The notes under the pieces are model-generated. The model worked only from the letters and a program-made list of their open reading frames with translations. It was not told where the DNA came from and ran no database searches. Positions 51,825 to 62,000 of a stretch of DNA of 62,000 nt are shown piece by piece (positions within the stretch are counted from its first letter, which is position 1; each line of letters opens with the position of its first letter). The DNA is from Cristatella mucedo (lineage: Eukaryota > Bryozoa > Phylactolaemata > Cristatellidae). A program made the position numbers and the translations under genes. The stretch is taken from contig WPIO01000023.1 of NCBI GenBank assembly GCA_009760855.2, positions 497,501-559,500 of the forward strand. The letters are read 5' to 3'.

Positions 51825-52356
51825 AAACCTACACTGGTTTCCAGTCAAGTAGCGTATCGACTTCAAGGTTTTATCACTCACATTTAGGTCCCGTCATTCT
51901 TTAGCTCCAGCCTACCTAACAGATCTACTCCATCACCAGGCTAAGCATCGTCTCACCTTCTTTTCTGAATATAATCACTTTTCCGAATCTAATCTTTTAG
52001 CTATACCTCGTGTGAAGCTCAAATCCTTTGGAGATGGTGCTTTTAGTTCGTATGCTCTCAAATCCGGAACTTACTTCCGACTGGCATCACGACATCCCCA
52101 TGATGCGATCACATTTAAAATGAAACTAAAAGCGCATCTATTTATCGCTGCATTTAGTGCGTTCATGTACTTCGTTCATTGTGTGCTTATGCGTGCTGAC
52201 ACTGTGCTTCTCACGTCTAACCATGTTGTGCTTGTCGTCATTGAGCATGCTGCCACTAACCGTTCGATCATGCTTCCTTTGCAGCATATGTTGAGTGCAT
52301 AGATCCTCCGGCGACGCTATAAAAATGTATTATGATAATATTTATTATTATCTTTA

Positions 52357-52420
52357 TTTTTATGGTGACCTAAGAGAGCTAAATCTCTATTCGGGCGCTT
52401 CACTTACCCAGCTGGACCAA
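52357..52420 (-). mobile_element. Partial family A SINE tail
   Basis: gacctaagagagctaaatct and gggcgcttcacttaccc match the reverse-oriented tail of family A, without the tRNA-like head. Confidence 0.45.
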
Positions 52421-52423
52421 GGG

Positions 52424-52490
52424 CGGAGCCAAAATTTTTAGGTTGGGGCAAGGGTTTAGGTTGTGGGGCAAGGGACCCCCATGTAGGCTC
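52424..52490. mobile_element. Fragment related to the 56571-56756 short element
   Basis: gggcggagccaaaattttta and ggttggggcaagggttt match the left end of that element (gccatagccaggattttcag and ggttggggcaagggtt). Confidence 0.45.
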
Positions 52491-52663
52491 AGCTAAGTAT
52501 TTAAGAGTCGAGCGACGCTCGCTCTTAGTCTTTTGTTGGGCACATCGCTTCGGCCTCGCTTCGACGCCGTCGAACTCGTTTCTCTGAAAGCGACGGAGGA
52601 GGGCGGGCTGTTCGCCGGCGATTGACGGGACAGGACGAGACAGCGCTAGGAGGATTCGATGGA

Positions 52664-53485
52664 CTCCACCGAATACGGTCGTATCGCGCCCGAGCTAGCA
52701 TTTTGTGTTTCTTTTGTGTTTTGTGTGTGCCCGCTCGCACGTGGCCTCGGCATAAAGATTTGCCGGTGCGAGCTAAACGTAGTTGGTATGGTATGAGGTA
52801 TTCCGTTGGTTCGGGCTCCTTTGGCTATTTGGGCCCCCCCCCCTAGAAACACAGGGAGCCTAAGTATGGAGACGTGTTTCCTCCGCAAGAGTGCTTGAGG
52901 TGGCGTGTGTGGGGTATTCCTGCCGCAAGGTGGAAACGGAGTCCTAGTTCTCCGGTCAGGGTTTAGGCTCCGGTTCGGGCTCCATCTATTTGGGTCGTTT
53001 CCCACTATAGACGTCAGTAGCCTAAGTGTGGAGACGTATTCCCTCATTCCCTATTCGCAAGCGTGTTTGTGCAGTTGAGAGCGTGCGAGGAGTGTGAAGA
53101 TAAAACTGAGCTAGACGCGCAGCAACTTTGTGCGCTTGCGAATAAAGCTCAGTAAAATCCCCAATTTGTGTGTCTCGCTTTCCGATTCACGCCGCGGACT
53201 CACGACCCCCTTTAGTAACGGTAAGCAGGTCAGCGCCAGAAACGCTCGTTTCGTTGCGGCCAGCTTATTGCGTGTAGGCGTGCTCCGAACGGCATTAGGC
53301 GCTAGGTTACGTCGCTAGGTAAGCGGCAGGTCAAGCCTACTCCGCCGAGCCTTCGGCGTTACAATACGCACTACACCGAACTACTTCTAGTTCGCATCGG
53401 CTAATCCCTATGCCGGGACCACGTGCACACACAAACACAAAAGGCGAGCACGGGCGCTATACGATCGTATTCGATGTGGTCCACC
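52664..53485. repeat. GC-rich foldback: imperfect inverted arms about 125-140 bases
   Basis: The arm at 52664-52804 and the reverse complement of 53361-53485 share long blocks in the same order: cgaatac, tcgtat, gcgcccg, ttttgtgttt, gtgtgtgc, cacgtgg, cggcata, gatt, gccg, tgcga, gtagtt and ggta/gtgta. The 556-base interior holds a direct repeat (from 52808 and 52972: ggttcgggctcc, tatttggg, agcctaag, tggagacgt) and an AATAAA at about 53142. It may be a decayed foldback element or two opposed LTR-like units. Confidence 0.65.
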
Positions 53486-54141
53486 GAAGTATCCCGATTT
53501 TGACTCTCTCTTTTTCTTCCATCACTGTCGTGGACGGCCTACTCGTCTCCATCGTTCGAAGTGCCACCGACCACCCAGTCCCACCACAGTCGGCCGACCC
53601 CCCCCCCAGGCGGCGACCTTCCGCCTGAGCTGCCCTACCCTTGAAAAACTCGTCGTTACAATAGGGTTGACAGGCCAGCCGACATCAATCAGCCGTTCTT
53701 GCGGGGAGCAGATTACTATAGCTATTGAGTCAGGCTGGTGCTGTGCTACACATGCATGTGCTGGAAACAGTGCTCCAGCTTGGAAGCCTGGTAGCCACAG
53801 GAAACGGTAATCTGGTCTCAAAGTCGAGCCGAGTCTTTGGTAAAGGGAGCTTGAGCGGTTTTAATTTCGGTTTGGGTCATATATTTGGGATGCCAGTTTG
53901 GCGTGCACACCTCTACATTGACAGCGGTCTCCCGCTGTCGCTCAGCGGGCGGAAGTTTGGTGGTGGACAAAGTCAGGGTCGGAGCCGGGGGTGGGGCAGG
54001 ACAGCCATAGATATTTATTAACTCAAGGGCGGATCTCCTGACGGAAACGCTACTTTACGGAAGTTCCGGTGAAGACTTGGGCCGCACTAAGGTTCTCCAC
54101 TGTAGCGTGGTCTGCTTCGTCGTTCCATTTTTTCCTCAACA
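53486..54141 (+). promoter_or_regulatory. Presumed promoter and 5' leader of transaldolase gene
   Basis: GC-balanced sequence with poly-C and purine-rich patches leading to the start at 54142. The last 60 bases are pyrimidine-rich (ttccattttttcctcaaca), typical of a 5' leader of a highly translated gene, and the start context caacaATGg is good. No TATA box was identified. Confidence 0.35.
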
Positions 54142-54214
54142 ATGGCGCAAGAGACCAGCCTCGATGCACTCAAGAAATACACCATTGTCGTCGCTGACAC
54201 CGGGGATTTTGAGG
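54142..54214 (+). CDS. TALDO1: Transaldolase exon 1
   Basis: It encodes [20 protein letters not shown] then GDFE, ending in phase 1 at donor gtatgt. Translation without splicing runs on to 54429 but leaves the family alignment, confirming the intron. Confidence 0.9.
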
Positions 54215-57200
54215 GTATGTATCCGTGTTCGCGTAGTATGCACCCGGCTAAAAATTGGCTTAGTCACCAGGTAGCCTCGAGCCGCCCTAATGCCCGCACT
54301 GCCGCAGTTGCGCATAATATGGCACAGGAGGTTCTGGGTGCCGCCCCAAGCTTTGGAGACCGTGAAAATCGTGTTTTTTCATCTTTTCTTTTCCTGACGG
54401 ATACCGCTAAGGGGCGTATTGGGGCTTAGATAGTATTGCGACTGAGAAGAGCAGCTGAAGAGCAGTTTTGCTGCTTCTTAAGACTTCGAACCGGCTTTTG
54501 TATTCGCTTGTTACGAAGCATCTGTCTCTAATGGCACGGCGTGCGCTTTTAGCAATGAAACAGTTCAAACCAACCGATGCCACGACCAATCCGTCGCTGC
54601 TCTTGCAAGCCGCAGGGATGCCGCAGTATAGCCATATAGTCGGCAAAGCCATAGACTACGCGAAGCAGCACGCAAGGTAAGATGCCTTAGAGCTGATGCC
54701 CGAAGCTGCGCACAGTGCCGGTTGCTGTAATCCAGCGTTTGTGCGAGCGGTGGCTGCAAGCGAGCCATCGTGAATGGCGAAGAAAGCTGTTCGGGCATGG
54801 TTCTTACGTTCTAGCGACGCATCCGCTGCACTAATTTCCTTAAAAATAATTTTAAATGACTCCTGACTTCCGTCTTGCTCTGTCGGCAGCCAATTGGTAA
54901 ATAAATGCCCTCCAAAAGTTTCTGTACACTAGCTACGAGCATACTATCTTGCTAAAAATCCCCAGGATTTAGCACGGATCTAGCTCTGCAGCAGTTTTTA
55001 ATATGCAGAAAACCTGAAAAATATATACTTACAGGAAATTATTGTTTGCAATCAATAACTAGTCGAGGCACCATGATGTTTTTACAACTTCTTGCAATCG
55101 CCTTGGTATTGGCTTTACCAGCTCCTGGCACATATCTGGATGAATTGAGGACCAGCAATCCTTAAAAACCTCACAATGGAGCTCAGTGATACGAAAATGG
55201 ACTAAGGCACTTTTATTAGGCTGACAACTTAGCAACGTGCTCATCGGGTTTCAAGAGCCGGAGAACTCTGAAACTTAGAGCACGGTCAGTTAGTTTCGTC
55301 TAACACATGTTCTCTTGTGTTCAAGTCCGAGCTTAGGCTTGGCCAATACATGACCTTAGTTGGCTCGAAGCCGCAGCCCGCAGGTAAAGTGAAAAACTTA
55401 AAACTCCCATAGCAGTGTGCTTCAGATCGTGTCATGCAGCCAACAGAAATTGAATCCGTGAAGAAGAGATTAGGCAAATGACAATCCAACATTCTGCTTA
55501 ATGTCGAGATAGAAATTCTGATTCGTGAATTCGGAATCCTTGAATCCTGTGCAGAAATTCTGATTCATTAATCCTTAAATTCTGTGCAGACTCCCAACAA
55601 AAGTTGAGAAACAGTGCTGTCGTTATACTTTCACCACCAAATTTCACGGTCTTCTGCTGACAACCGTCAACGTACGAGTCAAGAATTCATGGGGGAACGT
55701 ATATCATTCTCTTATCTGAGCCAAAGAGATCGAATTTAGACATCAGTTCACTGCACTCTGCTCCTCTGTGAAGCTGTCTAGTGCTGTTATCGGCAAGCAA
55801 AATCTAGCTTTTGTGCTGCACAGTCAGCAATAGCTTGCACTTTGCTACCCATTCATTTAGTCTATAGTCTATTCTTTAGTCTATTCAGTCTATATTTAAG
55901 CCTGGTGCTCGTGGTATTTTGGCTTGTGACCGTTCCAGTAGTCTGGTAGAGTTAATCAGTGTATTATAGGGTTATTGCATTTTAGTATTTGCACATCCGT
56001 CCTTCAGAGCCGTGCTTTTCAGGAGCCGGTTCTCCCTCGGAGTAGTTACTCATGGACGACCCGAGTGTGACAGTGCCTCTGTGCTACCGTAGTCCGCCAG
56101 ATGTTTCCTAGTAATGTTCTCAACATTGCCCTGAGATCTTCAGCTGCCTGGCGATTTGTCGGTTTGATGAATTGCCATCTTCGTTTAGCGACGCAAAACC
56201 GCTCTTTCACCTCCAGAAAGCTGTGCAACTGTGAGCAAGTTCTGGTTGCTCACAAAGCATCAATATGGCACGAGCAGGACCCTAGAGGTCATGAAGACAT
56301 CCTGGCCGAGGCATCGTCAATGACAAAACAGGCCAAAAATTGGTTCTGCTGGATGGCCTCCGAGAGGGAAGGACGCCTACCTATTGGTTTACAAAGAAAC
56401 CATTGACTCAGCCTGCGAATGCAGTTATTTACTAAGCCAAATGCTACAAACTGTGACTAAGGCCAAAATTATATTGAAAGATTGTTACAATTTAATAATT
56501 AGTATAGTGTAATGACTTAAGCAAATATGGGCATTATCAAGAATCGAACTCAGATCGATATACCAGGTGCATTGCCATAGCCAGGATTTTCAGGTTGGGG
56601 CAAGGGTTCCAAATTGATTGGGTAAGCAAAGGTCCAGGTTGGGTAGGCAAGGGTCTCTTCCCTCTCCCCCAGGCCTGGGGAAATTGCCCCATGATATAGG
56701 TACTTCCCTCTGTCCATGAGGGGGCAATTGCCCCTCTGCCCCCTGGCTCTGCCCCTTACCAGGTGCTTAGAAACTTGTGTAGGCTGGTGTGTCCGTACTA
56801 TCCTGATGTTACGTAGGTTGGGTAATCTTAATTGGAAACAAGCTGCAATATTCATGTGAACCACATAGTTCGTAGTGCCATTGAAATAGTTCCTTCTTTC
56901 AAGCTGACATGCATATGATGGAAGAGGATTTGAAAGCTAGGCTAGCACCTTGAGCTTCGTTAGAAACGGTAGAACTTGAAAGTTGTGTGGTGAGTGCTCT
57001 AATGAATACTAGCCTTGTCGAAAGCGACTTGCTACTATTTCTTGCAAGCGTTTTGCCCCACTACTTGGCAGAGATTTTGATGGCATTCACCTAGAGTTGA
57101 CCGACTGGTGTTAAGCATTTGTTTTCAGCCGACAAATCAGCATTACTGTCGGAATGGTTCCCTACAAAGGTAGCATAGAGACTTAAAAGTTTGGGGTTCC

Positions 57201-60200
57201 CCAGTGATCTCTACTTAGTTCACTTCTTTTTGTTCACTTCTTTTCACTATTTATACTCTTTCTCTTGCCGATGCAATCGCTAAGCACAGCCTAGGATTTA
57301 ATTTTAATGGAGATGACACTATACATGTGCTTTGATCCCTACCTGCCTATCAGCAGGTCGAACTCTCTTGATTCTCTTTCAGCATGTATTGCTGACATTT
57401 GCACTTGAATGGTAAGCAGCAAGCATTCTCAAATTGAATGACGATAAAACTGCTTGCTTGCTAGTAATAGGCAAACCTAGGATTACTCGGATAGTGGAAA
57501 GCCTAGCCCTCAAAATGAGCACAGGTTAGCATGTCTCCTGTAGCATCTTCATGCAGTCTACCTACTTTCAGCTAGGTGCCATTGCAAAAGTTAAGGCCTG
57601 CTTAGATAAATATACTACTGCCAAGCTAGGCTATGCATTGATGGCTTCTCATTTAGACTTCTTGTAACTCACAGCTCACTGGTCATCTCCCGTGTAGTAA
57701 GATGCTTGGCCGTTACGGCTCTTATGCCGCTATATAAATGAGGTTGTTGAATCAACTGACTTTTTTTACAGTTGTTGCAAAGCTCTTTGGAAAGGCTTTT
57801 CAGTAACGCCATAGCTGCCACATTTCACCACTTATCACCGACCTGCAGTGGCTCATCATGACACACAGCATATCGACTTGAAGGCTCTTCAGTAAACTTT
57901 TAGGTCCCTGCGTTCTCTTACTTCGGAACACCTATCCGAAATACATCTTTCTTATACTTATCATCGTACCATCCACTCTACTCACTTGTAAGTTGTTTAG
58001 CTTAGCTATGCTCCTAACCAATCTCAAATCCATTGGAGACTGCCGTTAGTTCGTATGCTGCCAAAGCCTGGAACTCAGTCCCGGCTGATGTCGCGACATA
58101 TTGCGACTTCTAAAAGGAAGCTGCAAACCTACCTGTTCCTCTTGTTTGCTTTGTGCTTGTGCATTATCCTTTACATGTTCCTGTATGCTGGCCAATTGGT
58201 GTTCTTCTTTTCCAGTATATAATTCCAGTTCCTAAAAGGTGGTTTAGTTCTCTTATGGTGCTGTGCAATTGTCTTATTTTTTTTATTATATTGCTTTAGT
58301 ATTATGTTGCAAAGGGACTCTATATGTCCACTTGCATTCGTGACTTGCCAGATATGCCAGGAACTGCAATACGTTAAGGACTTAGTACAGTCACTTACCC
58401 CTTCCTGTTTTGCTAATAGTAGTAGTCCAGTGAGCCAGTCCATTACTGCTTTGGTTCGACATGACCTTCACGAAGTCACTTGGTAATAGGGCCGTGCCAT
58501 TAAATATGGTCAATGTGCTTTATAAAATTAGGCTGGAAAGCAGCCGGTCTGACCTGGAGCAGCAGGTTAGCCAGTTGATAGGTTCTGTATTTTTAGGGGC
58601 TCTGTGGCTTATCTCGGTATGCTTTCTTTGCCTTACCTTTGGATTTGTCCCATTAGAGTGGAGGTATTACAGTGTACGCAGAGGTGAAAGTTGTACCTGG
58701 CTATTTGTCGTGGCCAATCTTCAGATAAGGCTGCTAGGACTGGGACCTTGTCTGCACGTGTGTAATCCCTAGCTCGATGACTAATGCATACATCCTAATG
58801 GCCATGATTAAGCTGAGGAGGTTCCAGACCTTGCCTTGCAAAAGAGCCAATCTCAGCAATGCTGAAAGACCTGGCAATTCGGCTGCCCAACGCATATCTT
58901 CCTGGTCGATCCAGGGAGTATTGAGGCCCATTGATCATCTTCCCAAAACCTATTGTAGTGGGGAGAGAAAGACTTGCTGGTCTAGCCGAAGGGCAAGCGG
59001 TTGCTTTGTCAGTGTACCTTTATCTCTTGCAGCTAAGCCGAGGCTCGAGGGTCACTGTGACAAGGGCTCTGCTGTCTGGCCTGTGTATAAAGGCAGTCAG
59101 TAATTAGGCATTTGGGATAGGTGGCTGAGCCGGACAAGCTGATCCGAAGCTAATCTGCATTAGCCAGTGATCCGGACAGGCTGCTTTTGGTCCAGCTTCA
59201 TTTGGGTGTGCTAGCATTGGATAAATATATAATTGAGTATAATTCATTAGCATTAGCATCCTAGGAGAACTCGGGTGCTTCACTTATGCCACGGAGCTCG
59301 AGCCCACGACCTCGGTCATCAAATGCATTCGATGGTGCCTTGTAACTACCTCGGGCAGCTAAAAATATACCAACCAACGAGGCTTGAGTTGAGGGGAGGG
59401 GAGCCGAGAGGAGATTAAAGAGAGGGGGTGAATGACAGAAAGAGAGATTGGAATGTAAGGATAGAAAGAGAGAGGGGAGATAGTGGATGAGGAAAGAGAG
59501 AAAGCTACAGAGGAACGAGAGAGCCTGAAAGTCGTCATTTGCTGGCGTCTTGCTCGTAAAATAGTTTGATCTTGGTTTAGTTAGTACTTCTCTTTCCAAT
59601 GAGTAACTACTTACCACCAAAGCCGGCTGATGTCCTTAGTACCAGCTCTTTAGTTCTCTGTTGGCTAGACCACTGGAACTTGATTTTGGTAGGCCTGTCA
59701 AACAAATACCACCAAATTTCTGTAATATTTGTCCAAAATGAGGCTACCATGTTAGTCTGTAACCCTTAACAATTCAGTTATGTGTCCGGTTGCTTTTACA
59801 CCTTTGATAGGGTGGCTGCTCACCTTTGGAGGCTTTGCGTCGCCCCGGCCCCCCTCCCTACCTAGTTCAGCCTTCAGCAGCAGTCAGCCGAGGTTGGAAG
59901 TGGCCATTGGTGAAGTCTATCTAGTTTGCATACGTAGTATAGTTACATATGGCATGTAACTCTTAAGTAGGATCTGTTAGATGCAAGAGTCGTAGCTCTT
60001 GTTGCACTTGGCTTGGAGGTTGCATTTTGCGTTTGCACTTGCATTGTTGCCCTAGGCTCAGCTGCGACATAGAGCTGATCTGGCAACACGAGAATGAGAA
60101 GCATTCAGTGCACCTTTCATGGTTTTCAGTTATCATATTACCAACATCTCATCTTATGCTTCATCCTGTGGCTACAGCTGTGTGACTGCATCTGCTGTAT

Positions 60201-60372
60201 TTTCAGCCAGCTCTCTCACTATCTGTATTGCTCAACTATGCGTTTCTGCTGTTTATGGTTGTAGCACATTGGACGAACAGGTTGAGCTGGCCATGGACAA
60301 GCTGTTCGTTCTGTTTGGAGTCGAGATCCTTAAGATCATACCAGGCCGTGTGTCTACTGAAGTCGATGCTAG
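54142..60372 (+). CDS. TALDO1: Transaldolase, first three coding exons (gene runs off the window)
   Basis: Transaldolase moves a dihydroxyacetone unit between sugar phosphates (sedoheptulose 7-phosphate and glyceraldehyde 3-phosphate) in the cytosolic non-oxidative pentose phosphate pathway. Exons 54142-54214, 54553-54676 and 60265-60372 join in phase to give about 101 residues. Visible family landmarks are VVADTGDF (the active-site Asp), DATTNPSL (the active-site Asn) and [11 protein letters not shown] (the active-site Glu). The Schiff-base Lys lies later and is not in the window. The protein start is shorter than the human one. No frame break was seen in these exons. About two thirds of the protein is encoded to the right of the window. 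Confidence 0.92.
54553..54676 (+). CDS. TALDO1: Transaldolase exon 2
   Basis: Acceptor gtgcgcttttag, donor gtaaga, phase 1 to 2. It encodes [20 protein letters not shown] and then [20 protein letters not shown], matching the substrate-binding strand and following helix of the family. Confidence 0.92.
55060..55490 (-). pseudogene. Decayed Tc1/mariner-type transposase, C-terminal part
   Basis: Minus-strand translation in broken frames gives HDLKHTA (family DNxPxHTA, second catalytic Asp region), then [20 protein letters not shown] (family WPxxSPDLNPIExxW, including the last catalytic acidic residue). It then gives [20 protein letters not shown] (the typical C-terminal helix). Frameshifts and stops separate the pieces. 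It lies inside transaldolase intron 2. Confidence 0.75.
55491..56560 (+). other. Transaldolase intron 2, mostly unrecognised
   Basis: Upstream parts of the decayed transposase may extend here but were not recognisable. An open frame at 56101-56406 has no known domain. Confidence 0.35.
56571..56756. mobile_element. Short non-autonomous element with 10-bp target duplication
   Basis: A 186-base element is flanked by exact copies of taccaggtgc (56561-56570 and 56757-56766). The ends are imperfect inverted repeats (attgccatagccagg at the left; the reverse complement of the right end is aggggcagagccagg). Internal G- and C-runs (gggggcaattgcccc) form a further palindrome. It has no coding capacity. 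Confidence 0.7.
56767..57165 (+). other. Transaldolase intron 2, nothing recognised
   Basis: No repeat family or exon recognised. Confidence 0.4.
57170..58290 (+). mobile_element. CR1/L2-group LINE, decayed, with SINE piece inserted
   Basis: Blocks in the usual order: ttgctgacatttgcacttga, a KLNDDKT-like stretch (attgaatgacgataaaactg), ctacctactttcagctag, tggctcatcatgacacacag and gctgccaaagcctggaactc, ending near 58285 with a T-rich tail. A family B SINE fragment interrupts it at 57700-57770. Confidence 0.65.
57700..57770 (+). mobile_element. Family B SINE 3' fragment
   Basis: ggccgttacggctcttatgc, cgctatataaatgaggttgt and tgaatcaactgac match the tail of the other family B copies, lacking the tRNA-like head. 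Confidence 0.55.
58291..59227 (+). other. Transaldolase intron 2, unrecognised
   Basis: Several medium open frames (58304-58486, 58461-58772, 58777-59103 plus) have no known domain and no good splice boundaries. They could be an unfamiliar mobile element. Confidence 0.35.
59228..59365 (-). mobile_element. tRNA-derived SINE, family A
   Basis: Reverse orientation: taattcattagcattagcat and cctaggagaactcgggtgct as tail, then cacggagctcgagcccacga (B-box side). Confidence 0.55.
59366..60264 (+). other. End of transaldolase intron 2
   Basis: A purine-rich tract (59390-59520, many gagagag runs) is the only notable feature. Confidence 0.4.
60265..60372 (+). CDS. TALDO1: Transaldolase exon 3
   Basis: Acceptor tatggttgtag, donor gtaaac, phase 2 to 2. 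It encodes [36 protein letters not shown] and a split Arg codon, almost identical to the human segment as I recall it. Confidence 0.92.
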
Positions 60373-60839
60373 GTAAACCTGATGTCATATCTCTCGGATG
60401 CTGTGGTAGCTTTATGGAGACCAGTAGGTTGTACAGTACGTGTGCTGCTATCTCATTTTCCATAGTGCCTTCAGTGCCCTTTTTTGTCACATTCCATGGC
60501 ATCGTTCTTGCCGAATTTCTCTAGGTCCTCCTACACTGTGTTAAGCAAGTGGTGAATGTTGTCGTTTGCATCGTGATATCGTACAGCACAGACAAGAATT
60601 AAGATGTAGTGTGATTCTTGTATGCGGGGAAGGCAGGCATAGGCTTCAGGCTAGCGGCATTTAAGAAAGGGTGCGTGTTTAATCCAAGATATCAGTAAGA
60701 CGTAAAAGCAGTAAAACAGTCATGTCTATACACCAGAGAATTTGCTCTTTCCACATTTTCCTGCTATGCTGAGTGCACTGAAGCCTCGATGTAGCGGTAA
60801 TGACTTATTAATTTTTTATACGCAAAATACCGATGTTGA
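60373..60839 (+). other. Start of transaldolase intron 3, nothing recognised
   Basis: No exon matching the next part of transaldolase was found between 60373 and the window end. Confidence 0.5.
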
Positions 60840-62000
60840 CACTATCCTCCTTTAAGCCCAGACCAGCTGACCGTGTCTTGAAGTTAATCCTTTGGTCTAA
60901 TAAATCTAGTAACCCAATATCCCATGCTTACTATTCTCCTTGTGACATGCCTAGATTTGCTGGTGTCGTCATAACGAACATAATAAATATGTCCTTAGCT
61001 GCAAGTGGTGCAGCACCTCGTGAGGCTGTTGTCAGGCTACTAGTTAAGAAGTCACTGCCAGACTTAAGAAATTTTAAACTTAACTTTGCCTTCTGTAGTT
61101 TCAAAGACTTCGAACTAGTAGTATTAGAGAAACTAAATGCCTATATAAGCAAAAACCTAACAATTAAAATACAGTCAGTATTTAGTGCTTGTCACACTTC
61201 AAAGACAGCATTACTATCTGCTCAGGATGCACTCTGGTGCTTTTGGTCCTATATTAGTGTTAGATTTCCGGTATACTCGTTGGACAGTCATTCGGTGGGC
61301 CATTGAAGTACAAGGTACCACGGGAGATCTATTTAGGTTACCTTCTTTTCACCTTTATCTTGCGCATATATATTCACTATGCATAATCTGTGCCGCACTG
61401 TTTTGGCCCAGTGGCTAAAGTGCTCACTTCAACCAAGGTCAGGGTGAATGTATTTTGTAACCGAGATCGAGTGGGGCTCGAGTCCCCTGGCATATAATAA
61501 GGGCCTGAATGGAGATGAAGTTCTCTTAGGGCACTGTAAAAATAAACTATACTTTTTTATTTATACTAAGGCAATTGTTTCTATGCAGATGACTCTGGGT
61601 GCTGTCTGTGTTTTGACCATCAAACCCCTCTGATTCGCTCCACTCCCTTGCAGTTTAAATGCCAACATTCGCAGTTGATTGACAGCCTCCTTAAATTGAA
61701 TAAGAAGACTGATTAGTAGCAATGGGAAAACAAACTGGAAGGTGGCTCAGCTCCCCTGTAGTCAAAACTACCTGTACTGGATGATCACATCAGCTCTACA
61801 TGAAAGTCTGCCTACTTTCGGCTACGTAGCATAGCAAAATTCGGGACTGGTTAAATAAGGATTATAACATCCTGTCTAAACTTTTGTAATCCTGTAATTC
61901 ACTAGTTGCAAGTCTTCCTGGCTGTAGAGTAACATACTTACAGATGATGCAACACTGCCGATTGGCTTGTCTGTTGTGAATGTCACGACCTCCTCATTGC
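60840..62000 (+). mobile_element. CR1/L2-group LINE, early reverse-transcriptase part, SINE-interrupted
   Basis: An open frame of about 157 codons contains REAVVRLLVKKSLPDLRNFK, VVLEKLNAYISKNLTIKIQS and FSACHTSKTALLSAQD, the first part of the reverse-transcriptase domain. After an inserted SINE at 61395-61560 it continues (61640 on) with ccttaaattgaataagaaga and tctgcctactttcggctacg, then leaves the window. Confidence 0.75.
61395..61560 (+). mobile_element. tRNA-derived SINE, family A, nested in LINE
   Basis: A-box side (ttggcccagtggctaaagtg), B-box side (gtggggctcgagtcccctgg), then catataataagggcctgaat and the tail ttctcttagggcactgtaaa. Best complete copy of family A besides 513-660. Confidence 0.7.

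Larger units (their letters stand above)
50655..52350 (+). mobile_element. CR1/L2-group LINE, split by a nested LTR
   Basis: The best reverse-transcriptase core in the window: VPQGSVLGPLLFTVYSLPL (fingers/palm motif) and FRFYAKDTQLYLCFD. The catalytic YADD has become YAKD, so the enzyme would be inactive. The copy continues through LPLTACWSTG-type broken frames and is interrupted at 51521-51824. It resumes with gtttccagtcaagtagcg and ends near 52345 with the tail and TTATTATC. Several frameshifts. Confidence 0.8.

Noticed and set aside
53725-54021. 98-codon frame upstream of transaldolase as a gene
   Set aside because: Gly/Ser-rich with no domain; more likely 5' flanking sequence.
1-62000. 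CRISPR array, prokaryotic operon or rRNA genes
   Set aside because: There are no regularly spaced identical repeats with unique spacers, no Shine-Dalgarno-led gene strings and no rRNA core sequence.

Overview
This window is animal nuclear DNA. It has spliced genes with GT-AG introns, extracellular domains found in metazoan receptors, a eukaryotic-type transaldolase, tRNA-derived SINEs and many 5'-truncated CR1/L2-group LINE copies. A non-vertebrate metazoan is the safe reading. A sponge or another early-branching lineage is plausible, because such lineages often combine C-type lectin, thrombospondin, sushi and FN3-like domains in one membrane protein, but the sequence alone does not settle this. 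Nothing bacterial, viral or CRISPR-like was seen.

Layout. (1) 1-4217: repeat relics (two SINEs, a LINE tail, a retroelement fragment), then a GC-rich island. (2) 4218-5333: one long GC-rich coding exon of a coiled-coil protein, tentatively related to the MTCL/SOGA family; its downstream exons were not found. (3) 5334-14821: mostly non-coding, with microsatellites, an inverted pair of LINE pieces, degenerate TTTAGGG-like repeats and several perfect GC hairpins. (4) 14822-48920: the main gene, on the plus strand. I assembled 18 coding exons whose splice phases agree throughout, giving a model of about 1487 residues: signal peptide, C-type lectin domain, TSP1 repeat, sushi domain, second lectin domain, second TSP1 repeat, six more sushi domains, an FN3-like region of the kind next to the membrane in receptor tyrosine phosphatases, one membrane helix and a tail of about 215 residues with no kinase or phosphatase domain seen. 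Its introns are loaded with LINE and SINE copies. The 3' end is uncertain and has competing exons. (5) 48921-54141: intergenic repeats, including a LINE copy split by a probable solo LTR and a GC-rich foldback structure. (6) 54142 to beyond the right edge: the first three coding exons of transaldolase. Its 5.6 kb second intron holds a decayed Tc1-type transposase, a short element with a 10-base target duplication, and a LINE. (7) 60373-62000: a LINE copy interrupted by a SINE.

The three genes show no operon-like link. Transaldolase is a housekeeping enzyme of the pentose phosphate pathway, the receptor is probably a surface recognition or adhesion protein, and the coiled-coil protein may act with the cytoskeleton. 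All coordinates come from reading the sequence by eye. Exon edges rest on splice-site consensus and phase agreement and have no transcript support.
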